Positions 14,962 through 23,473 are shown, counted from the stretch's first letter. The stretch is DNA of 50,054 bases from CAVRJC01 sp964505725 (GCA_964505725.1 CAZDJK010000007.1:1-50054), one strand, 5' to 3'. Made by a program: numbers and translations. The notes: generated by a model not told the origin, from the sequence alone.

Positions 14962-15636
14962 TCACGACTCACCTTCCGCAACACGTTGAGGTTGACGGAT
15001 CCGGACGCGCTCGACGGAGCCGCGCAGAGCGAGGACCTTGCAGACGACCGGATCGTCGTCGAGCTGCGATGCGTGGCAGCGGATGGCCGCGAGTTGGGCG
15101 GTTCGGTCGATCTGCACGTCGTAGACGCCGGGCCCGTCGCCGATCGACTGGAAGGACAGCCCGTGCTCTGCTTCGAGCTGAGACGCCGTGAGCGGGTCGA
15201 TGCCCCATTCGACCACGGGAAGCGCGCGCTGATCGGCAATGCGCTCGGCGGCCCGGCTCACCGCGCGATGGTCAGCATGTCCAGTAACACCCTGTGGTTC
15301 GAGGACGACGAGCGCGGCGACGTCGGTCGCAAGCCAGGTGTCGAAGCGTGTGTCGAGCTCAGCGTCGGGAAGTGCGTCGAGCGACCCGTCGGGGAGGTCG
15401 AGCAACGTGACATGCGCGACCCCCAAGACCTGAGCCGCGTCGAAGAGCTCCCGGCCGCGAATGTCGCCGAGCCCGTCGGTGGCACCGATCGTGCTCGCTT
15501 CACCGTGAGTGAAGCAGAGGACGCGCACCTCACGACCCTCGCTCGCCAGATTGGCAAGGAGCGCGCCGAGGCCAAACGTTTCGTCATCGGGGTGCGCGAC
15601 CACCGCGGCAACGGGACCCTCCGAGATCGGCAGCAT
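14962..15636 (-). CDS. PIG-L/LmbE-family deacetylase
   Basis: 224 residues with the zinc-binding AHPDDETFGLGALL motif at about residue 14 and the second metal histidine in GVTGHADHRAV near 120. The family removes N-acetyl groups from sugars such as GlcNAc-inositol or GlcNAc-malate in mycothiol- and bacillithiol-like pathways, or from antibiotics. The generic motifs do not tell which substrate applies, and MshB-specific features are not evident. ATG 15636 is chosen as the start close to the first beta strand; GTG 15645 is possible. It is a stand-alone gene. Confidence 0.85.
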   Translation of the reverse strand: MLPISEGPVAAVVAHPDDETFGLGALLANLASEGREVRVLCFTHGEASTIGATDGLGDIRGRELFDAAQVLGVAHVTLLDLPDGSLDALPDAELDTRFDTWLATDVAALVVLEPQGVTGHADHRAVSRAAERIADQRALPVVEWGIDPLTASQLEAEHGLSFQSIGDGPGVYDVQIDRTAQLAAIRCHASQLDDDPVVCKVLALRGSVERVRIRQPQRVAEGES

Positions 15637-15801
15637 CGAGATCACGCCACGAATGATGCCACGACACCGAACGGGCGGATAGCAGCGACACCCGAGCGAT
15701 ACCACCAGCGTTCCGCGACTGAGCGCACGTGTTGATTCGCGCGACGAAGGCCCACATGCAGAGGCGTCCCCACCCGCACAGCTCTCAGCGCAGAGCGGCA
15801 G

Positions 15802-16026
15802 CTATGTGCTCGCTTCTTGCGCACGCGCCTGCTTGTCGGCACCGGCCACACGGTGGTGCTTGTCCTTCGGCGTCACCCAGCGAAAGAGCCGCAGCCCTGG
15901 TCGCTGGCACCAACAGTCGGGTTCACACCCGCATTGCCGGTGGAGTCCACTCCCCTCGGCCAGCGTCGTCAGGATGGCGGCGAGGAAGTACACACTGATC
16001 ACGGCCAGCAAGATCCGCTTCGTCAT
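15802..16026 (-). CDS. Small membrane-anchored Cys-rich protein
   Basis: 74 residues: MTKRILLAVISVYFLAAILT forms one membrane helix, followed by a tight cysteine cluster CGCEPDCWC, the phrase RPGLRLFRWVTP and a charged tail. Short actinobacterial proteins with one helix, C-x-C-x3-C-x-C and an L-F-R-W motif occur widely in my recollection, but no function is assigned. The four closely spaced cysteines suggest metal or FeS binding at the membrane face. ATG 16026 has a GGGGC upstream; ATG 16035 is an in-frame alternative. A 14-bp palindrome lies about 60 bp upstream. Confidence 0.7.
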   Translation of the reverse strand: MTKRILLAVISVYFLAAILTTLAEGSGLHRQCGCEPDCWCQRPGLRLFRWVTPKDKHHRVAGADKQARAQEAST

Positions 16027-16349
16027 GCGCCCCATGATCACAGCCACGACGTTCAGGGCCAAACGACACCGATTTCCCGATGCTCGTTAGCCCTAACGTC
16101 CCTGATCGAGCACCTCCGTGGCCTCGAACGACTGGGAACCACGGGGGCACTCCGGCTTCGGATCGTTCGTGCACAAATCCTCTTACGCGGCCCCGGTCCC
16201 CATCCCACCGCACCGAGCACCTACATGCCGATATGGCATTGCCGCCTCCCTCGCTGAGTGCGCGTTTCGGTGCGCGCCTTTAGACGCACTGGCTGGACTC
16301 GTCAGCTTCGCGTCGGCTTGTCGGCAGTGGGGAGTAGGTAGCGCCTGCT
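16027..16349. other. No recognisable gene; contains a palindrome
   Basis: About 320 bp between the divergent Cys-rich gene and the next forward gene. CGTTAG-CC-CTAACG at 16085-16098 is a perfect 6-bp inverted repeat with a 2-nt centre and could be an operator for either gene. No other structure was seen. Confidence 0.4.
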
Positions 16350-16670
16350 GTGTTCGAGACGTACGCTTGGTTCGTGACGACTACCGCGGAGAGGCTGCGC
16401 GACGCTCGTGCGAAGGCCGACCATGCACTCGCTTGCGTCTGTGCCGATCAGGGCGCATCTCCTGTGTTGATCGCGGTGGTGGGCGAGTTCGCGATGAAGG
16501 CTGACAAAGCCGCGCGCGCCGATGACGAACGGGCGGCGGTCATCGAGCTCGAACAGGCCGGCGACAGCGCCAAGGCGGCCGCCGAAGCCGACACCGGCGT
16601 GACGGACGCCACTCGCCAATCGGTGTTGGACGCGCACCTCGCGATCTGCATTGCGAAAGGCAAGCTGTGA
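16350..16670 (+). CDS. Hypothetical helical protein, 106 residues
   Basis: An Ala/Asp/Lys-rich protein predicted to be almost entirely alpha-helical (TTTAERLRDARAKADHALAC, then EFAMKADKAARADDERAAVI), with no membrane segment or signal. GTG 16350 and GTG 16374 are both possible starts; neither has a strong ribosome site, and a start at 16374 would give 98 residues. It ends one nucleotide before the likely start of the next gene, so the two appear to be an operon. No family is recognised. Confidence 0.5.
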   Translation: MFETYAWFVTTTAERLRDARAKADHALACVCADQGASPVLIAVVGEFAMKADKAARADDERAAVIELEQAGDSAKAAAEADTGVTDATRQSVLDAHLAICIAKGKL

Positions 16671-16671
16671 T

Positions 16672-17028
16672 TTGACTGAAGCATCCGCCGATGGCATGTC
16701 ATTGATGTCCGTCGACCTCCTGGAAGAGCTTCGAGCTGCGCTCGATGGGATCGAGCCGCTCATTGCCGGCCGAATCGTCGATATCGAGATGTCTCGGGTG
16801 CGCGTGCTCGCCGATCCGGTGGGGTTCGAACGGGAGTTCGCGTCGCTCATCGAGTCCGCCGTCGCCGTCGCAGGACCGACGCGCTCCATCACCGTGCGCG
16901 TCGCCCGAACCTCGAAGGCAGCCCGGATCGACGTCGTCAATGAGAGCGACGGCGCCCGATCGGATGGCGTAATCGGCTCGATGACCGTGCCGCTGGCGTC
17001 GGGGGCGTCGAGCGTGGCCGACGCCTGA
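16672..17028 (+). CDS. Histidine-kinase-ATPase-like fragment or small HATPase-type protein
   Basis: About 118 residues. The middle reads VDIEMSRVRVLADPVGFERE, then FASLIESAVAV and ITVRVARTSKAARIDVVNES, which follows the start of a kinase HATPase domain (V-L-A-D-P-x-x-F-x-x-x-x-x-x-L-x-x-N-A, then beta strands I-T-V-R and V-x-N). The key asparagine of the N-box is replaced (ESA), and the ATP-lid boxes (D-x-G-x-G, G-x-G-L-G) are missing, so ATP binding is doubtful. TTG 16672 is a coupled start after the previous gene; ATG 16696 is the alternative. It may be an adaptor-like degenerate kinase domain. Confidence 0.5.
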   Translation: MTEASADGMSLMSVDLLEELRAALDGIEPLIAGRIVDIEMSRVRVLADPVGFEREFASLIESAVAVAGPTRSITVRVARTSKAARIDVVNESDGARSDGVIGSMTVPLASGASSVADA

Positions 17029-17127
17029 GCAGCATCACACGGGCGGGGCAGTTCCGCGCAGAGTCGCACGTGACGCAGCCCTTCGTGATCAGATGGCCCA
17101 GGGTTCACGGCAGGCGCGTACGCGGTC

Positions 17128-17496
17128 TTACTGCGCACGGCGCTGGATCTCGACCGCGGTCGTCGAGGGCCGTCTCGCCGCTTCGCGCAACAGCTCACGG
17201 GCCCGCTCAACGGCAGCGGTCGACGGGTCGGCAGGACACGCGGGCAAGTGTCTCGCCGCCGCGTCCTCGACCGCCTCGAGGATGGGAGTCCAGTCGGCAC
17301 CGCGCACACGCGTGACGGTGACGAAGTCGTTCATGCCGAACACCGATGCCACACCCTCGATCGCGAGGACCGCACACGTGAACGCGTCGTCGACCTCATC
17401 CCCGCGATCCGCGAGAACGCGTGCGGGCAAGGTGACATCGAGGGCGAACTTCATCGCGTCCGGGTTGGGAGTGCTCAGCGGCCGCACGCACGCCAT
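17128..17496 (-). CDS. Nfu/NifU N-terminal-domain protein (stand-alone)
   Basis: 122 residues with the Nfu_N signature: RPLSTPNPDAMKFALDVTLP at the start, then LAIEGVASVFGMNDFVTVTR and ADWTPILEAVEDAAARHLP. In full-length Nfu proteins this domain precedes a C-x-x-C scaffold that carries iron-sulfur clusters. Here the C-x-x-C half is absent, and the remaining 30 residues are a helical Arg/Ala-rich tail. A role in delivering or sensing Fe-S clusters is family inference. It is a single gene facing leftwards, opposite to the HATPase-like gene. Confidence 0.8.
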   Translation of the reverse strand: MACVRPLSTPNPDAMKFALDVTLPARVLADRGDEVDDAFTCAVLAIEGVASVFGMNDFVTVTRVRGADWTPILEAVEDAAARHLPACPADPSTAAVERARELLREAARRPSTTAVEIQRRAQ

Positions 17497-17606
17497 GTCG
17501 CCACGGTATCGCCGTCCGTCGAAGAGGCGGTGGGTGCCTCAGCGAGTGGCCCAGAGCGACCTCGGTTCCCCGTGACGGGGTCAGATCGGGCTTCGCTGTG
17601 CTCGGA

Positions 17607-17632
17607 CCGTCGGCCCGGTGCGGGCCGGACGG
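17607..17632 (-). terminator. GC-rich hairpin after the DUF6325 operon
   Basis: CCGTCGGCCCG pairs with CGGGCCGGACGG around a 3-nt GTG loop, leaving one unpaired base. It lies 9 nt beyond the stop of the small gene ending at 17642, in the position of a terminator. No U-tract follows on the minus strand, as is common for actinobacterial hairpins. Confidence 0.4.
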
Positions 17633-17641
17633 CCTTGTTGG

Positions 17642-17791
17642 TCAGCGCCGGTCGCGGCGGTCTTCGCGGCGGTCTTGGCGGCGGTTGACGCCGTGGGCGA
17701 CCACCGCGGCGGTACCGACGACCGCGGCGGTGCGGGCCACCGGCCGGCCAATGACACCAGGACGTCCAGCTCGTGCACGCATCAAAGGCAT
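17642..17791 (-). CDS. Small basic protein paired with DUF6325
   Basis: 49 residues: MPLMRARAGRPGVIGRPVAR, a short hydrophobic centre (TAAVVGTAAVVAHGV), and an Arg/Asp-rich end (NRRQDRREDRRDRR). AAGGAG lies 6 nt before ATG 17791, inside the last codons of DUF6325, and the two genes are separated by one nucleotide, so they are translationally linked. Similar small G-R-P...V-G-T-A proteins appear, as I recall, next to DUF6325 and SHOCT genes in other actinobacteria. The function is unknown. Confidence 0.65.
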   Translation of the reverse strand: MPLMRARAGRPGVIGRPVARTAAVVGTAAVVAHGVNRRQDRREDRRDRR

Positions 17792-17792
17792 G

Positions 17793-18248
17793 TCAGTCTC
17801 CTTCGGCCGTCGCATCGGCCTCGAGTGAGGCAATGATGGCTTGGATCGGGATACGGCCGGTCGCGATCAGCTGCCCGCCCGAGCGACGCGCCGCGGCGGC
17901 GAACGGCGCGGCCCAGCAGTTCTCCCACACGAGCACGCCGGCCACGGTCCCCGGTTCCATCGCCGCCGCGAGATGCTCGACGTCTTCTTCGGCGAGGATC
18001 GTCGCGAGGGTCGCCTCCGCGGCCCGCAGCTCGTCGAGCGCGTCGAGGTCGTCGATCTCCAGTGCCTCGACAGCACCGTCCTCCGCCTTCGCCAAGATCA
18101 AGATGTCCAAGACCCGGATCGTCCCAGCGTCAACCAGAGCCCCGAGCTCCGCGGCCATCTCGCCGGTGAAGTGAGTCGCACCTGGAGGGAACTCGACCAC
18201 CAGGTAATCAACGGGTCCCAGCTCGCCCACGGTGTCGTTGTCGCTCAT
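17793..18248 (-). CDS. DUF6325-family protein
   Basis: 151 residues. Characteristic stretches are ELGPVDYLVVEFPPGATHFT, LGALVDAGTIRVLDILILAK, EEDVEHLAAAMEPGTVAGVL and VWENCWAAPFAAAARRSGGQ, ending GRIPIQAIIASLEAD. The repeated beta-alpha pattern and the V-D-x-G-T-I-R-V-L-D phrase match what is seen in actinobacterial DUF6325 and related DUF1269-type proteins, whose function is not known. AAGGAGG sits 8 nt before ATG 18248, a strong ribosome site. The small basic gene follows after one nucleotide, and a hairpin closes the unit. Confidence 0.75.
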   Translation of the reverse strand: MSDNDTVGELGPVDYLVVEFPPGATHFTGEMAAELGALVDAGTIRVLDILILAKAEDGAVEALEIDDLDALDELRAAEATLATILAEEDVEHLAAAMEPGTVAGVLVWENCWAAPFAAAARRSGGQLIATGRIPIQAIIASLEADATAEGD

Positions 18249-18498
18249 CGCTCGTTCCTCCTTGGTCGTCCGCTGTCGCTGGGGCGTGCACAACCACACC
18301 GAACATCGCCCTCGAGAGTCGTCTCCCGAAGAATCGTCCTCGGGACCAGCGCCCCATAGGCGGAAACCTACCGTGAGGATCGCGACCGCGACGGAGCTGC
18401 CCCTGAGCGCGCCAGGCGGCACGCGAGTCTCCTTGACGCGCTCCCGGCTCGGCACCATGCTCGGCTTGAATGTCGGAGGGTGTGGGAGGGGCTCAACG

Positions 18499-18912
18499 AT
18501 GGGATCAACCGAGAACGTCGCGGCATTTCGCCAATTCATCGAGGAGGGGCCGAACCGAGGCAACCTCGACGCAATCACCGAGTTAGTAGGAGTGGATTGC
18601 CGCTACTTCATGCCAGGCAGCAGCGACCCCTCCGAAGGCCCCGAGGGAGTCAAACAAGTTGTCGGGGCGTTTCGGGCGGCGTTTCCAGACCTACACGTAG
18701 AAATCGATGAGATCGTCGCGGACGGCGACATTGTGATGGCCCGAGTCACGCCCTCTGGTACGCATCAAGGTGAACTCATGGGAGTCGCGCCTACCGGCCG
18801 GAACGTGTCCTGGACCGTGTCGCACTGCGCGCGCTATTCGAACGGCAAAATGATCGAGGACAGAATCGTCTTCGATCGAACCGATCTCATGGAGCAACTC
18901 GGCGCGAGCTGA
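18499..18912 (+). CDS. SnoaL-like / ester cyclase family protein
   Basis: 137 residues of the NTF2-like fold: NVAAFRQFIEEGPNRGNLDA, then PEGVKQVVGAFRAAFPDLHV, EIVADGDIVMARVTPSGTHQ, GELMGVAPTGRNVSWTVSH and the closing KMIEDRIVFDRTDLMEQLGA. The F-P-D-L-H-V-E-I and G-x-H-x-G-x-x-x-G-x-x-P-T-G-R signatures define the SnoaL polyketide-cyclase-like group, most members of which are uncharacterised. ATG 18499 has GGGAGGGG about 7 nt upstream. It lies 122 bp before the hemerythrin gene on the same strand. Confidence 0.85.
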   Translation: MGSTENVAAFRQFIEEGPNRGNLDAITELVGVDCRYFMPGSSDPSEGPEGVKQVVGAFRAAFPDLHVEIDEIVADGDIVMARVTPSGTHQGELMGVAPTGRNVSWTVSHCARYSNGKMIEDRIVFDRTDLMEQLGAS

Positions 18913-19034
18913 TCCCCGCAAGTCCCGGAGACTCCCGCGGAGCGCCGCGCTGGGTGACCGACAAGATCCGCAATCGTGGCGTAGGGTGCCCGATTCCGCT
19001 CGCTTCGAGCGACTCCGCGACCCCAAAGGCTCTC

Positions 19035-19688
19035 ATGACAACCCTCGGCAACTACAACACCGACGTTTCGGACATGTACGCCGTCCACAGAGCCCTCACT
19101 GGCGCGTTGGACGCGACTCCGGGGTACGTCGCCGAGGCCGGCGTTGACGCGGAGCGCGTCGAGGTGATCGGTTCGTTCTACGAAAACGTGATCGAGTTCC
19201 TGCACGTCCACCACACCGGTGAGGACGAGCTGATCTATCCGGTGCTCGAAGAACGTTGTGCCGAGAGCCGATCGGAGCTCGAGCGGATCAACGACCAGCA
19301 CAAGTTGTTGCATGCACCGATGGATACCGGACGGTCCGCCATTGCCACGTGGCGGGCGGCACCCTCGACCGATAACGCCCAAGCGGTCATCGACGCGATT
19401 GCCTCGATCGCCGAGCCGCTACGGCCCCACCTCGCGGAGGAGGAGACCGTGCTGCTGCCGATTGCCACGAAGTGGATGAGTCCCGAAGAGTTCGGGCGAC
19501 TGCCCGGTCACCACATGATGAGCTTTCGCGCCGACAAACCGTGGCTCATGCTCGGGCTCGTGCGAGAGCAACTCGACCAGGAGCACCGTGACGGCATGCT
19601 CGCCGGGATGCCCCCTGAGATGCGAACGATGTGGACCGAGCAGATGGAACCGGCATTCAACGCGTTCATCGCCGAAGTGCGTCGGTAG
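19035..19688 (+). CDS. Hemerythrin-domain protein
   Basis: 217 residues with the five-histidine diiron set of a hemerythrin-like four-helix bundle: VHRALTGAL (first helix), FLHVHHTGEDELIYPVLEER (H-x-x-x-E type second helix), INDQHKLLHAPMD (third) and LRPHLAEEETVLLPIA (fourth). The C-terminal 70 residues contain a further conserved block (LPGHHMMSFRADKPWLMLGL) typical of longer actinobacterial members. It may bind oxygen, nitric oxide or iron. ATG 19035 follows an AAAGG by 5 nt; an upstream in-frame start at 18954 lacks one. Confidence 0.85.
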   Translation: MTTLGNYNTDVSDMYAVHRALTGALDATPGYVAEAGVDAERVEVIGSFYENVIEFLHVHHTGEDELIYPVLEERCAESRSELERINDQHKLLHAPMDTGRSAIATWRAAPSTDNAQAVIDAIASIAEPLRPHLAEEETVLLPIATKWMSPEEFGRLPGHHMMSFRADKPWLMLGLVREQLDQEHRDGMLAGMPPEMRTMWTEQMEPAFNAFIAEVRR

Positions 19689-19820
19689 ACCTACTGCAGC
19701 GGGACCGGGCAGCGGCAGATTCGATCCGCGACCGAACATCACGCGCCAGTCCCGCAGCTCGGAGCGGGTCCGAGGTCGGACACGAGAATTCGGCGAAGGC
19801 TGACCCGTTGCGACGAAGGG

Positions 19821-20756
19821 CTACGCGCTGGCGACCAGCGGTCGCACTTCGTTCCAGAAGCGCTCGAGCTGGTGCGCCTCGTCGGCGACCGGCCAGATGA
19901 AGACGCGTTGCACGCCCGCGTTCGCGAAGGCGGTCAACTTCTCGGCGAACAGCTCCGGAGGGCCAATCGGGAGACGCTCGCGCAGCATGTCCTCGGGTCG
20001 GTGCACGGTAGGAACGACGCGTTCTTTGAGGACACGCTCGGCTTCGCCGCGGCGGTCGGTGATGTAACACCACATGGTGGCAAGCGCGTTCGGGAACCTG
20101 TCGGCTGCCTTCCCGTCGTCTGCCAGCCTCGAGCCAAGCGCCTGCCACGCGTCATGGAAGAGCTCGGGCGTCGTGTTGTACGCCGAGGCCAGCCAGCCGT
20201 CGGCGAGACGGGCGACGCGCCGAAGCCCCGCATCCGAGCCCCAGCTGCCGACCCAGATCGGCGGTCCGTGCCGTTGTGCCGGCAACGGTTCCAAGGACAC
20301 CCCCTCGGTGGAGTAGAAGCGACCGACGAACGGCGGGGCATCGGGCTGCCACAACGCCCGGAGCGCGCCGATCGATTCGTCGAATCGTTGCCAGCGTTCC
20401 GAGAAGTCGAGACCCACGGCCGCGTAGTCCTGCGCGGATGAGCCAGGACCGACGCCAACGACGAGCCGACCTCCCGAAAGACGGTCGATCGCGCCGAGCG
20501 TCTTGGCGACGGGCACCGGTCCGCGCAGGGTCGCGAGCACGACCGTGGTCGCAAGCGTCATCTGCTCCGAGTGCTCCATCACCGCGGCAAGTGCAATCGG
20601 CCCGTCGAGCCAGGGCACCGAAAAGACCATGTGATCGTTCACCGACAACACGTCGAAGCCAAGTTGCGCAGCAGTCTTCGTGTACGCAACGAGATGATCC
20701 AGGGTGTAGGGATGACCGCCGAAGTCCATCAGCGGGAGATGAGCTCCGAACTCCAC
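19821..20756 (-). CDS. LLM-class F420-dependent oxidoreductase
   Basis: 311 residues of the luciferase-like monooxygenase barrel. It opens VEFGAHLPLMDFGGHPYTLD and contains AAQLGFDVLSVNDHMVFSVP, MTLATTVVLATLRGPVPVAK, DRLSGGRLVVGVGPGSSAQD and PPIWVGSWGSDAGLRRVARL. These match TIGR03619/03620-type actinobacterial LLM proteins that use coenzyme F420. The substrate is unknown. GTG 20756 is preferred because it starts directly at the first strand and has AGGA upstream; a longer frame to 20828 adds 24 unconserved residues. Confidence 0.85.
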   Translation of the reverse strand: MEFGAHLPLMDFGGHPYTLDHLVAYTKTAAQLGFDVLSVNDHMVFSVPWLDGPIALAAVMEHSEQMTLATTVVLATLRGPVPVAKTLGAIDRLSGGRLVVGVGPGSSAQDYAAVGLDFSERWQRFDESIGALRALWQPDAPPFVGRFYSTEGVSLEPLPAQRHGPPIWVGSWGSDAGLRRVARLADGWLASAYNTTPELFHDAWQALGSRLADDGKAADRFPNALATMWCYITDRRGEAERVLKERVVPTVHRPEDMLRERLPIGPPELFAEKLTAFANAGVQRVFIWPVADEAHQLERFWNEVRPLVASA

Positions 20757-20989
20757 CGTTCCTGACAACCTCGCGAGAGTCCTCGACACAGACCCGAAAC
20801 CCGGATCGGCGCACCTAGCGCCAGCCATATTGCCCTGAATGAAACTGTCTTTGACCGTGCTCGTCGTGAAGACTTCACCGGCTCCGGCGAGTGCCGCAAC
20901 TCGTGCTCACCGAGCGGCACTTCGGCACTTCAGCGTGCGAGCGCAAGCGAGCCCATCGCTGCGGGCCGACGCTCGTATGCTCCTGAATC

Positions 20990-21289
20990 GTGGCGACCTT
21001 CGTCTTCAGACTCATAGCGCCCAGGCCCACTTTCGCGCTCGACATGAGCGACGAGGAGCGCGAGATCATGGGACGGCACGCGGCACATTGGCAGCCCTAC
21101 CTCGACTCGGGGCAGATGGTGGTCTTCGGTCCAGTCCTCGATGACACCGGATCGTGGGGCCTCGGTGTTGTCGAAACTGATGACGAGGATGAGCTGCGCG
21201 CCCGTGCTCTCAGTGACCCGGCAGTGATCAGCGGAACCGCCGAGATCGAGATCGGAACGATGCTCATCGGACACGTTCGTCCCGGCTGA
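20990..21289 (+). CDS. YCII-related protein
   Basis: 99 residues: MATFVFRLIAPRPTFALDMS, REIMGRHAAHWQPYLDSGQM, VVFGPVLDDTGSWGLGVVET, then a D-P-A-V-x-x-G motif near the end (SDPAVISGTAEIEI). The central R-H-x-x-H-W/Y-P and G-P-V/L-x-x-x-x-G features place it in the YciI-like dimeric alpha-beta barrel family, whose members include small hydrolases and dehalogenase-like enzymes as well as many unknowns. The GTG start at 20990 lacks a strong ribosome site. Confidence 0.8.
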   Translation: MATFVFRLIAPRPTFALDMSDEEREIMGRHAAHWQPYLDSGQMVVFGPVLDDTGSWGLGVVETDDEDELRARALSDPAVISGTAEIEIGTMLIGHVRPG

Positions 21290-21442
21290 CCGCGCAGGCA
21301 TCGAGCACAGATCGACCGGTCGGTGTGTCCCCTGCTAGCGAGTTGACTGCCACAGAACGTCAGCCAGCCCGAGCGGCATCAGCTCGGTACTACCTGTAGA
21401 AAGGCCGCGCCCGCGCTGTCGAGCCTTGGCTGCGCGCGCTGT

Positions 21443-23473
21443 TCACGGGTGGACGACGACTCGCACGCGGGCGTTGTTCCAGACGGGGTCGCCCTTGCCC
21501 GCAGCACCGAAGCGATGGGAACCGACCCGGAAGCAGGGGAAGTAGGTGCCAGGCTCGCTGTAAGCGTGGGTGACGGAGACTCGGATCGATTCCGACGTCC
21601 CGTCGGCCTCGGCCGCCGACTCCCCGAACTCGTTGATACCGAGGAGGTCCCACTGGGCGCGCACGATCGTGCCCGTGCCCGGCGGGACCGTGGCCACCGC
21701 TTCGATGGTCACGGGTTCGCCGACCTTTACCTCGGCGCGCTGACCGCCGCCGGCGACCTCGGCGGCGAGGACGGGCTGGATACCGCGTCGCTCGGCGGCC
21801 GTCGCGCCGAGGACGAGGCCCGCGTCGCGGTTGAGCTCCCATGCGGTGCTGGCAGGAGGCGGAACCCCGTCTTCTGCCCACGCCACGACGTCGCGCAACG
21901 CCTGCGCGGTGAGCGAGTCGTAGTCGATGAGGCGCGAGTTCCAGACGTTCGGGTCCTTCTCGGTCTCACTCGTGATCGGTGCGACGAAGGACGGCAGCGC
22001 GTGGGTCGCGTTCTCCGCCCACCAGATCCGGTACTTCTCGTCCATCTGGTCACCCTGGTAGTGCTGAGCTAGGCGCGCGTAGGTGACGCCCGCGGCGTGG
22101 GGAACCATGATGTCGTGCGTGCACATCACCATGATCATCTTCCCGTGGAACCTGCCGCGGTGGGAGAGGTGATTCGGTTCCACCATGGCCGCGTTGTAGC
22201 GCTGCGGATAGAGCGGCACACCATCGACCGCGAGATGCTCGTGCTCGGGGAGCAAGCCGCGCGCTCCCGTGAGCTCGGGCTGGCTGCCCCCGATCAGGTG
22301 GCGGTGGTAGTAGCAGAACGCGAGGTAGCTCCGGTTGTCGATGCTCACCTCGTCGCCGGGTAGCACGCCATCGAACATCTCCGGGCACCGTTCGCTGAAC
22401 GGCACCAGGTGACCGTCGTCGACCGACCAGATGAGCATCTCGCGGCCCTTGGCCTTGCCGGTCGTGACAGTGAGCTTGGACATGAACAGACGATCGGTGT
22501 CGGGCAGGTCGACGTCGACCGCGAAGCCACTGGGCAGGCTGGCGCCGGCGGTGGCCATGCGCAGGGCCCCGATGCCTCCGGTGCCGAGGTCGTCTGCCTC
22601 GAGCACCCGGGTGACCGTGGTCTTCTCGTCGACCAACCGGCGAGCCAGCGATTCCGGTAGCTCGTAACCGAGGTAGCCGGGCTTGCTCCAGAAGTCGTCG
22701 ACGTACTCGGGATCGAGGTCGTTCATGATGTGGACGGTGAACGCCCATGCCGGGAACCGTCCGAGCTGACTCACCATCTTGCGCTCGAAGCCGAACCGGA
22801 ACAGCGTGGCCAGCGCGTCAGCCTCGTCGTCAGTCAGGTGCTCGTAGGGGTTTCCGCTCCCACCGGGCTCCAGGGCGTCGACGACGCGGCGCAGCTTCTC
22901 TCCGCGCAACACCTCGGCGGCGTTGGCCTGAGCCGACCACACGGGAAACGTCGAGACGCCCGTGCCGACTTCGGGCACACCACCGGCCCATACGTCCGAG
23001 ACGTTCTCCAAGCAGGCCGCCGACCGGATCCCGCCACCGCTCTGGCCCCAGACATAGCCGTGATGGGGCTCGTAGCCGTACATCTCCGCTGCGACCTTCT
23101 TCGAGAACCGCGCGGTCTGAGCACTGGCACCGAAGTTCTCGAGGTCGTTCTCGAAGCCGAGACCCTCGCCGGGGAAGTGCCCCTGGTTCGACTCGACGAG
23201 ATAGCCGCCGAGCTCGTCAAACGCCAGGTCGTACTGCCAGGGCCCGGCACCGAGGATCTGCCAGCTCGTCTCGAGCAGGTTCTCGTTCCCGCCGGCCCCA
23301 CCTTCCAGGTACTGGACGAACCGACCCTTGTACAGCTCGGGAGGCGGCATGTAGAAGGAGAACCGGGTGTGCGTGTTCTCGAAGCCGCCATGCACGTATC
23401 GATGCGGCCGCGGCACCTGGCGCATCTCGTCAACATCGATGTACGGCTTCCCGAACGCCGGATCGTCAGCCAT
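21443..23473 (-). CDS. Large alpha/beta-hydrolase-like esterase with C-terminal PKD domain
   Basis: 676 residues. The nucleophile elbow GQSGGG places the candidate serine near residue 145, after a catalytic-domain opening rich in aromatic and glycine motifs (VQYLEGGAGGNENLLETSWQ). A histidine-rich stretch near residues 410-470 (CYYHRHLIGG, MCTHDIMVPHAAGVTYARL, ATHALPSF) may supply the acid and base. The last 85 residues form a PKD/Ig-like beta domain (EPVTIEAVATVPPGTGTIVR, VTHAYSEPGTYFPCFRVGS). It resembles tannase/feruloyl-esterase-like proteins in layout but has no signal peptide. ATG 23473 has GGGGGA 5 nt upstream and is preferred over a GTG at 23509. The substrate is unknown. Confidence 0.7.
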   Translation of the reverse strand: MADDPAFGKPYIDVDEMRQVPRPHRYVHGGFENTHTRFSFYMPPPELYKGRFVQYLEGGAGGNENLLETSWQILGAGPWQYDLAFDELGGYLVESNQGHFPGEGLGFENDLENFGASAQTARFSKKVAAEMYGYEPHHGYVWGQSGGGIRSAACLENVSDVWAGGVPEVGTGVSTFPVWSAQANAAEVLRGEKLRRVVDALEPGGSGNPYEHLTDDEADALATLFRFGFERKMVSQLGRFPAWAFTVHIMNDLDPEYVDDFWSKPGYLGYELPESLARRLVDEKTTVTRVLEADDLGTGGIGALRMATAGASLPSGFAVDVDLPDTDRLFMSKLTVTTGKAKGREMLIWSVDDGHLVPFSERCPEMFDGVLPGDEVSIDNRSYLAFCYYHRHLIGGSQPELTGARGLLPEHEHLAVDGVPLYPQRYNAAMVEPNHLSHRGRFHGKMIMVMCTHDIMVPHAAGVTYARLAQHYQGDQMDEKYRIWWAENATHALPSFVAPITSETEKDPNVWNSRLIDYDSLTAQALRDVVAWAEDGVPPPASTAWELNRDAGLVLGATAAERRGIQPVLAAEVAGGGQRAEVKVGEPVTIEAVATVPPGTGTIVRAQWDLLGINEFGESAAEADGTSESIRVSVTHAYSEPGTYFPCFRVGSHRFGAAGKGDPVWNNARVRVVVHP

